Shown: positions 58,298 through 64,000 of the stretch, one piece after another
Position numbering within the stretch: the first letter of the stretch is position 1
How the letters are laid out: every line of letters begins with the position of its first letter
Origin: Chroococcidiopsis sp. CCMEE 29
Lineage (GTDB): Bacteria > Cyanobacteriota > Cyanobacteriia > Cyanobacteriales > Chroococcidiopsidaceae
Reading direction: 5' to 3'
DNA length: 64,000 bases
Assembly (NCBI RefSeq): GCF_023558375.1
Contig: NZ_CP083761.1
Location: 2,908,001-2,972,000, forward strand
The notes under the pieces: model-generated
Databases searched by the model: none
Seen by the model: the letters and a program-made list of their open reading frames with translations, nothing else
What the model was told of the DNA's origin: nothing
Made by a program: the position numbers and the translations under genes

Positions 58298-58299
58298 AA

Positions 58300-59250
58300 A
58301 TGCGTTCTTACACCCTAATTGCTCCAGCCAAAATCAATCTGTATTTAGAAATCCTTGGCGATCGCCCAGATGGCTATCACGAACTGGCAATGGTGCTGCA
58401 AAGCATCAATTTAACTGACAAGATCAACCTGCGTTCGATTAGTACTGACACTATCCGCGTCCACTGTGAGCATCCCCAAGTACCAATGGATAAGAGCAAC
58501 CTTGCTTACCGTGCAGCAGCACTGATGACGGCGGAATTTCCGGCAGCTTTTGCCCAGTATGGTGGAGTAGAAATTACCATCCAAAAACAGATTCCTATAG
58601 CAGCTGGGTTAGCTGGAGGTTCTACGGATGCGGCAGCTGTTTTAGTAGGATTGGATTTACTGTGGAAGCTTGGGCTCACTCAGTCGGAGTTGCAAGAACT
58701 GGCAGCCCAATTAGGGTCAGACGTGCCTTTTTGTGTGGCGGGTGGAACAGCGATCGCTACTGGGAGGGGCGACCAACTTTCACCCCTACCCAGTCTGGAT
58801 AATTTATATGTGGTGCTAGGAAAATATCGCAGCCTTACAGTTTCTACACCTTGGGCTTATCAGACCTATCGGCAGCAGTTTGGTAGTTCTTACGTAACTG
58901 ATACACAAAGCCTGGAATCTCGCGCTCGTGCAGTACACTCTGAGGCAATCGTCAAAGCAATCATCCATGAGGATGGGGTGGAAATTGGGCAAAGGCTCCA
59001 CAATGATCTAGAGCGGGTAGTTTTGCCAGAGTATCCACAAGTACTACAACTGCGGCAGGTGTTTCAGGACAATGGTGTCTTAGGGGCAATGATGTCTGGC
59101 TCTGGTCCAACTGTGTTTGGGTTGTGTGAGTCTTACGCTCAAGCACAGCAGGTTCAGCAGCAGGTAAGAGCAGCAATTCCTGACCCTGATTTAGACCTCT
59201 GGCTAGCTCAACTGTGCAGTACAGGTATCCAAGTTGCCTCTTCCCATTAA
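58300..59250 (+). CDS. ispE: 4-diphosphocytidyl-2-C-methyl-D-erythritol kinase
   Basis: A 316-residue GHMP kinase of the MEP isoprenoid pathway, phosphorylating CDP-methylerythritol. Visible: [20 protein letters not shown], the ATP motif [30 protein letters not shown] and the C-terminal [12 protein letters not shown]. The start codon directly follows heptamer repeats with no usual ribosome-binding site. The order rsmA, ispE, DUF3082 gene is one I associate with cyanobacteria. Confidence 0.96.
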   Translation: MRSYTLIAPAKINLYLEILGDRPDGYHELAMVLQSINLTDKINLRSISTDTIRVHCEHPQVPMDKSNLAYRAAALMTAEFPAAFAQYGGVEITIQKQIPIAAGLAGGSTDAAAVLVGLDLLWKLGLTQSELQELAAQLGSDVPFCVAGGTAIATGRGDQLSPLPSLDNLYVVLGKYRSLTVSTPWAYQTYRQQFGSSYVTDTQSLESRARAVHSEAIVKAIIHEDGVEIGQRLHNDLERVVLPEYPQVLQLRQVFQDNGVLGAMMSGSGPTVFGLCESYAQAQQVQQQVRAAIPDPDLDLWLAQLCSTGIQVASSH

Positions 59251-59288
59251 GAATTGAGTACAGCCTTTGAAACTAAGGCAAGACACAT

Positions 59289-59639
59289 ATGAACAACCCT
59301 ACACCTACTGAGAAAACGATTGCCCAGTCGCATGATACAGCTCAAACGCTACCGAGTCCTGTGCGGTGTTTGAGCGGAGCCTTGATTTCTGGAGGAATGG
59401 CGATCGCGCTCTACTCCCTGATGACATCCATTGCTCAGACTTTTGCTGCCAAACCCATCCATTCGGACAATCCAGCCGTTGTAAATATTGCCTCTGCTGT
59501 TCGTACCCTAGTTGTAGGGATAGTTGCTTTAGGAACTGGGATATTTGGTTTAGTGGCTCTAGGACTGGTTGCTCTGGCTGTCCAAATCTTAGTCCAACGG
59601 CTAACAAAACGCTTTGCTCCGCCTTCAGATAGGCAGTAA
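59289..59639 (+). CDS. DUF3082 membrane protein
   Basis: A 116-residue protein with two membrane helices (about residues 30-52 and 69-102), the pattern CLSGALISGGMAIALYSLMTS and VRTLVVGIVALGTGIFGLVALGL being typical of DUF3082. This family is found in cyanobacteria, often directly behind ispE as here (38 bases). Function unknown. Confidence 0.85.
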   Translation: MNNPTPTEKTIAQSHDTAQTLPSPVRCLSGALISGGMAIALYSLMTSIAQTFAAKPIHSDNPAVVNIASAVRTLVVGIVALGTGIFGLVALGLVALAVQILVQRLTKRFAPPSDRQ

Positions 59640-59742
59640 AGCACCAAAGAACTTTAATCCTAGGCGGCAAGCAGGGTAGTAAATTGCGTGGAAGTCAGTT
59701 TCTAGCCGATCGCTTCGCGCCAGATCGGTGCGCTCCCCTCTA

Positions 59743-61125
59743 TTAACTGTTTTTGACCACACCCGCTAAATCAGCTTGCAGAAAATCAATAAACTGTCTT
59801 GCTGTCCTGCCTGAACGTCCATTGTGACGAGTTGCCCACTGGAGGGCGCGGTACTCTAAATCTTCCTGAGTGAGGGTAATTCCGGCTTGTGCTGCTAAAT
59901 GCTGGACAATTGTGAGATAAGTTGGTTGGTCGGCTGATTCAAAGGTTAAAGTCAGACCAAAGCGATCGCTAAACGAAAGTTTCTCTTGCACTGTATCCCA
60001 GGCGTGGACTTCTTCATTGTTGCTAGGACGGGGGCGATCGCCAAAAAATTCTCGAATCAGGTGCCTGCGATTAGAAGTGGCATAAATCACCACATTTTGA
60101 GGTCGTGCCGTTAAATTCCCTTCTAACACAACTTTAAGGGCTTTAAACGCATCGTCATCCTCTTCAAACGAGAGGTCATCAACAAAGATGATAAATTTCT
60201 GCGGCAGATCCCGCAGCTGTTCCACAATCGTTGGTAAGTCTTTCAGGTCAGATTTAGCAACTTCGATCAGGCGGAGATGGCAATTGCTATATCTATGTAA
60301 CAACCCCTTAACTAAAGAAGATTTCCCCGAGCCACGACTACCATAGAGCAAAACGTGCAATGCAGGATAGCCTGCCAATAAAAACTCGGTATTCTTCAGC
60401 AAAGCATTTTTCTGGTATTCATAACCCGCTAGCTGATTAAGCTGGACTGGATCGGGGTGGGGAATGCCGACTAGTTGCCCCGATTGCCAACGCAAGGCGG
60501 GATATGCAAATAGCCCAGTCCCAAATTCACGGTAATAGGCTGCCAAATCTTCTAGGGCATCAGCCCAGTTTTCTAGCTGTTGCAGCTTTTCTCGTAGGGG
60601 CATTTCATGAACTGCCACCCCCTTTGAATCATAATTCCAGGCGACAGGAGCAGCAGGCAGATCGGCTGCAGTTTTTACTAACTGGCTGATCTTATCAGTA
60701 CTAAACTTGTATATCCACTGCAAAGCTTGTAAATCTTGCTGAGCGGCTGCTATTAGGGCAGGTGGTAAGTTTGCTAAGTCTGTCTGCTGGACTTTACGAG
60801 TGAAGGGGTTATCATCTTGGAGAATTCGAGTAGTCAGATAGTCTTGCCAGCTTTGATTTGTAGCAGCGAGGGCTTTGAAGTAGCTGCCGTAGGCTTGGAT
60901 GCAACCTAGTTCATCAATATCGCTGTGACGTAAAGATTGCAATAAGTCTAGTTGACGCAGAGACTGCAATAGATTGAGGAAAGCTTGACCAACTTCGTCA
61001 GAGAGGACAGACTGATAGAGCAATAAGGATGCTGCTTGGCGTTGGAGAAATTTGAACGAGGTGGCAACTTGAGTATCCATTACAGCAGTAATTGTCTTTG
61101 CAGTCTGGTTGATTAAAGCTCGCAA
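59743..61125 (-). CDS. DUF815-family AAA ATPase
   Basis: A 460-residue ATP-binding protein. The C-terminal half is an AAA module: GSRGSGKSSLVKGLL (Walker A), FIIFVDDLSFEEDDDAFKAL (Walker B), VIYATSNRRHLIREFF (sensor 1) and FSDRFGLTLTF (arginine region), as in DUF815 proteins. The N-terminal 220 residues are helical. Function unknown. Complete; divergent from coaD with about 200 bases containing two HIP1 sites between them. Confidence 0.88.
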   Translation of the reverse strand: MRALINQTAKTITAVMDTQVATSFKFLQRQAASLLLYQSVLSDEVGQAFLNLLQSLRQLDLLQSLRHSDIDELGCIQAYGSYFKALAATNQSWQDYLTTRILQDDNPFTRKVQQTDLANLPPALIAAAQQDLQALQWIYKFSTDKISQLVKTAADLPAAPVAWNYDSKGVAVHEMPLREKLQQLENWADALEDLAAYYREFGTGLFAYPALRWQSGQLVGIPHPDPVQLNQLAGYEYQKNALLKNTEFLLAGYPALHVLLYGSRGSGKSSLVKGLLHRYSNCHLRLIEVAKSDLKDLPTIVEQLRDLPQKFIIFVDDLSFEEDDDAFKALKVVLEGNLTARPQNVVIYATSNRRHLIREFFGDRPRPSNNEEVHAWDTVQEKLSFSDRFGLTLTFESADQPTYLTIVQHLAAQAGITLTQEDLEYRALQWATRHNGRSGRTARQFIDFLQADLAGVVKNS

Positions 61126-61321
61126 GTTTATGCCTGCGGATTAATGATTATTTTAGGTCTGTTTGCACTGTTGCGGATAATAAACCAACTCATTACCTAG
61201 TATGGCGATCGCACCTTTTCTCGCGCGACATAGCGATCGCCTTGCTAAAAATAGCAACTTAACAGAGATAGCCACAATGATAGAAAATATAATTGCTCAG
61301 TAACTCTGACACTTTTCCCTC

Positions 61322-61810
61322 GTGATTGCCATTTATCCTGGTAGCTTTGACCCTATCACCTTGGGACATCTCGATCTCATTGAGCGCGGCTGTCGGCTGT
61401 TTGAACAGGTAATAGTCGCTGTACTGCAAAACCCTAATAAAGCGCCAATGTTTACTGTGCAGGAGCGGCTAGAACAGATCCGCCGCTCTACGTTGCATCT
61501 ACCCAATCTAGAAGTAGACTTCTTTGATGGTCTCACCGTGAACTATGCCCAAATGCGGCGAGCACAAGTCTTGCTGCGGGGTTTACGAGCGGTTTCAGAC
61601 TTTGAAGCGGAGCTTCAGATGGCTCACATCAATAAAACGCTTTCCGATCAAATTGAAACCGTTTTTCTGGCAACTTCAAATGAATATAGTTTCTTAAGTA
61701 GTAGTGTGGTGAAAGAGATTGCCAGGTTTGGTGGTCCCATCGATCATCTTGTTCCTCAGCACGTTGCCCTAGATATCTACCGATGTCACGCCAAAACCCA
61801 TCCCACCTAG
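61322..61810 (+). CDS. coaD: Phosphopantetheine adenylyltransferase
   Basis: A 162-residue enzyme of coenzyme A synthesis. Nucleotidyltransferase motif [19 protein letters not shown] with Tx[21 protein letters not shown] and the C-terminal [13 protein letters not shown]. Start is GTG 61322. It overlaps the next gene by 28 bases, which suggests joint expression. Confidence 0.95.
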   Translation: MIAIYPGSFDPITLGHLDLIERGCRLFEQVIVAVLQNPNKAPMFTVQERLEQIRRSTLHLPNLEVDFFDGLTVNYAQMRRAQVLLRGLRAVSDFEAELQMAHINKTLSDQIETVFLATSNEYSFLSSSVVKEIARFGGPIDHLVPQHVALDIYRCHAKTHPT

Positions 61811-62430
61811 AACCACCTGATCAGAACAAAAACAACACTCCTGGCGCAGATATCCAGCAGGAATTGAACCGACTGGAGGAGATTGTTCTTTCTAGTCCAC
61901 ACATTCCACTAACTCGGCGCACAGTGGTGGATGAAGAACTTTTGCTCGATCAGCTAGATTTGGTGCGACATAATCTACCAATAGCGTTTCAGCAGGCTCA
62001 AGCGATTATTGAGCAAAAAGAGGAAATTCTGCTACAGGCAGAACGACAAGCTGATGAAATTATTAAGGCGGCACAAGCTAGAGCAGCGCAAATTCTGAGT
62101 GAAACGGAAATTATGCGGCAAGCGGAATTGGCAGCAGAGCAGCTCCGACAACAAGTGGAACAGGAGTGTATTATCGTTCAGGAACAGAACCAGACTGAAA
62201 TCGATCGGATGCGTCTTCAGGCTCAACAGGAGTTAGAACAGATGCGGCAAAAGGCGATCGCTGAGGCAGAAGAGATTCAACACGGAGCAGATGAATATGC
62301 TGATAGTGTGCTCAAAAATCTGGAGCAGCAACTGCACGATATATTACGAATCACTCACAACGGACGGCAACAACTGAATTCTATAATTTCACCCAACACC
62401 AACTCATCCTCTGCCCAGCCAAAAATCTAG
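61783..62430 (+). CDS. Coiled-coil protein (DivIVA-like) behind coaD
   Basis: A 215-residue soluble protein. After a polar start, residues ~75-190 form one long coiled coil rich in Glu, Gln and Ala ([20 protein letters not shown] to [20 protein letters not shown]), similar to DivIVA- and FtsB-like scaffolds and to ATP synthase b-type helices. No membrane segment. The 28-base overlap with coaD is conserved-looking synteny in my experience. A role in division or cell shape is only a guess. Confidence 0.75.
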   Translation: MSRQNPSHLEPPDQNKNNTPGADIQQELNRLEEIVLSSPHIPLTRRTVVDEELLLDQLDLVRHNLPIAFQQAQAIIEQKEEILLQAERQADEIIKAAQARAAQILSETEIMRQAELAAEQLRQQVEQECIIVQEQNQTEIDRMRLQAQQELEQMRQKAIAEAEEIQHGADEYADSVLKNLEQQLHDILRITHNGRQQLNSIISPNTNSSSAQPKI

Positions 62431-62435
62431 CAGCG

Positions 62436-62688
62436 CTACCGATTAGAAAACGACTCTGATTTCCATCCTCTGGCTGCTGCTGGCGAGCGCTGTGCCATAT
62501 AAACTCCTACAATTTCCCAGGTCTTGACATCGAGCGCTCACCACACCCAATGCTTGTTCCCCTTGTTGTCTACATCTGCATATTTAGGCATTGACATAAG
62601 CTTACACAGCCAAGGCTCGCCAACTCCACTTACTCTGGCTATTCCTGCTAAAGAAAAATGAGGAAGTTCTGCTAGTTCATAATCTGCC
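62436..62688 (-). pseudogene. IS1-family transposase remnant
   Basis: On the minus strand, from the SDR stop down to 62436, one frame reads FEADYELAELPHFSLAGIAR, VSGVGEPWLCKLMS, PKYADVDNKGNKHWVW, a TGA stop, then ALDVKTWEIVGVYMAQRS. These are recognisable parts of cyanobacterial IS1 transposases (GIARVxGVS and HWVWLALDVKTxEIVGVY), with an internal deletion between the first and second part, a nonsense codon and a changed C-terminal end. No intact ends seen. Confidence 0.75.
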
Positions 62689-63438
62689 TCAAACGTTCAT
62701 GTAGCCACCATCAACAACGAGATCGGCTGCTGTCATGTAGGATGACTCATTGCTAGCAAGGAATACAGCCGCGTTAGCAATTTCCTCTGGTTGCCCTGCT
62801 CGTGCCAGTGGTGCAATTTGTGTTGCATAGTTGATAAATCCGTCAATTGCCTCCTGTGGTAGATCTAATTTGCTTTGAAAGTCAGTTCGGACAATACCAG
62901 GACTCAAGGCATTGACACGGATTTTTCTTGTACTAAGCTCTGCTGCAAGCGATCGCGCCAAGGAACGCACAGCTGCCTTTGTTGCAAAGTAGATACTGCC
63001 TGTCGCTGCCCCTTTCTGATTAACGGCGGAAGCATTCAAGATGATGCTCGCTCCCTCATTCAGCAGGTTGAGTAGCTTTTGGACTGTAAAGAAAACACCT
63101 TTAACGTTGATATCAAACTGGTTGTCATAAAGGGCTTCATCAACTCCTTCAAGCGGAGCAAAATAGCCAATTCCAGCATTGGCAAAAAGAATATCAAGAC
63201 GACCAAACTCCTCCTTAACTCGTGCGGCGAGACCATTCAGATCGGATAGCGATCGCACATCAGCTCGAACCGGAATCACTTTTGAGCCAAGCATTTGAAC
63301 GGCAGTTTGCAAGCGATTGTCATTCTGTCCAGTAATAATAACTCGTGCTCCTTCTGCAATAAATTGTCTAGTGGTTTCAAAGCCAATGCCCGTCGTACCG
63401 CCTGTGATGACAGCTGTCTTGTTGTGTAAGCGTGTCAT
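62689..63438 (-). CDS. Short-chain dehydrogenase/reductase
   Basis: A 249-residue SDR. Coenzyme motif GGTTGIGFETTRQF, NAG motif FANAGIGYFAPL, catalytic Ser in ILNASAVN and Tyr/Lys in YFATKAAVRSLARSL, and the C-terminal VDGGYMNV. In this classical layout, the Thr/Gln after the glycine motif and GQND suggest NADP use. It lies directly downstream of a TetR gene on the same strand, so it is likely the regulator's target. Confidence 0.94.
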   Translation of the reverse strand: MTRLHNKTAVITGGTTGIGFETTRQFIAEGARVIITGQNDNRLQTAVQMLGSKVIPVRADVRSLSDLNGLAARVKEEFGRLDILFANAGIGYFAPLEGVDEALYDNQFDINVKGVFFTVQKLLNLLNEGASIILNASAVNQKGAATGSIYFATKAAVRSLARSLAAELSTRKIRVNALSPGIVRTDFQSKLDLPQEAIDGFINYATQIAPLARAGQPEEIANAAVFLASNESSYMTAADLVVDGGYMNV

Positions 63439-63472
63439 ACCGTTGCCTCCTGGTTGTCAATCAAAAACTTAT

Positions 63473-63489
63473 ACTGATTGGTCTAAGTT
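63473..63489. promoter_or_regulatory. TetR-type operator between tetR and the SDR gene
   Basis: On the minus strand it reads CTTAGACCAATCAGTAT, similar to the TTAGACC-type boxes of LmrA/YxaF-like TetR regulators. It lies in the 64-base gap before the SDR start. Confidence 0.55.
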
Positions 63490-63502
63490 AAAACAAAAAA
63501 AA

Positions 63503-64000
63503 CTAGCTGGTTTTGAGCAGTGAAATTGTTGCCTCAACTGTGCCCTGTAACAGGGTTTCGTTTTCCTGAACCCGACCCAACAAAGCCATTCCCTGAGTAG
63601 TGCAAAGCAGCATCCGAGCCAAATCACGAGGATTTGCTGTTGAACTGATTTCGCCTGCTTTTTGAGCACGAGAGATAACCATGTAATAGGCATCCTCCGT
63701 CTGTTGCAGATAGTGCCGCAAGAGTGACGCAATCTCCGCTTCACTTGTGTCAAAATCAGCGATGTTTGTACCCAACATACACCCCTTACTTCCAGGCTGG
63801 GAATGCACTTGCAGCAAGTCTTGAAGGACTCGCTCAAGATTGGTCAGTGGTGACCCTGGAGCTAATAGCTGCTCTCGCATAGACTTGATCTGCGTACAGG
63901 CATAGTATTCTAGTGCTTTGATGAAAAGCGATCGCTTGTTGCCGAAGGTGTCATAGAGACTCTTTCGACCAATGCCCATTTGTTCGAGCAACTCAGAGAG
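63503..64000 (-). CDS. TetR-family regulator, 5' end outside the window
   Basis: The frame continues past the right edge (SELLEQMGIGRKSLYDTFGNKRSLF is the second half of the helix-turn-helix), so the true start is beyond 64000. The ligand domain has GSKGCMLGTNIADFD with the Cys-containing pattern of the same TetR_C subgroup as the regulator at 48487, and GKGMALLGRVQE-like C-terminal helices. It likely represses the SDR gene. Confidence 0.9.
   Translation of the reverse strand, partial: LSELLEQMGIGRKSLYDTFGNKRSLFIKALEYYACTQIKSMREQLLAPGSPLTNLERVLQDLLQVHSQPGSKGCMLGTNIADFDTSEAEIASLLRHYLQQTEDAYYMVISRAQKAGEISSTANPRDLARMLLCTTQGMALLGRVQENETLLQGTVEATISLLKTS

Overview
The window is a cyanobacterial chromosome segment. 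Evidence includes photosystem II genes (psbA, psbV, psbV2), plastocyanin (petE) and cytochrome c6 (petJ) side by side, ycf65, an atpB-atpC operon apart from the other ATP synthase genes, a cyanoexosortase with an HpsJ-like partner, many GCGATCGC (HIP1) palindromes, and heptamer tandem repeats (CCCCTAA, TCCAAAA) between genes. The genus cannot be fixed from sequence alone. The repeat types and gene set would suit a Chroococcidiopsis/Nostocales-like lineage.

Layout. 1-3.4 kb: HAD hydrolase, ycf65 and atpB-atpC. 4.2-6.0 kb: cyanoexosortase, a broken partner gene and an HpsJ-like protein. 6.1-10.8 kb: two-RCK ion channel protein, a tiny gene coupled to a secreted protein, prepilin peptidase, accD. 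11.0-13.7 kb: electron-transfer block psbV-psbV2-petE-petJ. 14.1-16.2 kb: AT-rich aminoglycoside-phosphotransferase-like gene coupled to ackA. 16.2-19.9 kb: MerR regulator followed by three oxidoreductases, the last one interrupted by a stop codon. 20.3-29.2 kb: proA, an SLH protein, a large pRiA4b-domain protein, a rarA fusion gene between a tRNA-Thr gene and a partial tRNA-Thr copy, argF and a LexA-box-controlled lexA.

29.3-37.1 kb is the most accessory-looking part: a defence-type island related to DNA phosphorothioation (Dnd) systems. It has a helicase, a 57-residue protein coupled to a DndD-like SMC ATPase, two Uma2 nuclease-fold proteins, a dnd-associated protein 4, and a PLD-helicase truncated at a clear rearrangement junction. 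The modification genes dndA, dndB, dndC and dndE are absent from the window. 37.3-49.1 kb is housekeeping (murE, cysH, sbcD-like, ppc), a somewhat divergent psbA, and a TetR/DJ-1 pair with a 20-bp perfect palindrome.

49.3-64 kb: malic enzyme with an ACT domain, SDH-type protease, a repeat-tailed peptidoglycan-binding protein, and metallophosphoesterase and flavoprotein genes. Then comes a second notable cassette at 55.5-57.3 kb: a perfect 16-bp LexA-box palindrome lies inside a promoter ahead of an ERF single-strand annealing protein, a phage Gp157 homologue and a small third gene. I read this as a domesticated, SOS-induced phage recombination cassette. The segment closes with rsmA, ispE, DUF3082, DUF815 ATPase, coaD, an IS1 remnant, and an SDR/TetR pair running off the right edge.

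The strongest candidates for something undescribed are the LexA-controlled ERF/Gp157 cassette and the Dnd-like island without visible modification genes. No database search could be run; family names rest on motif recognition.
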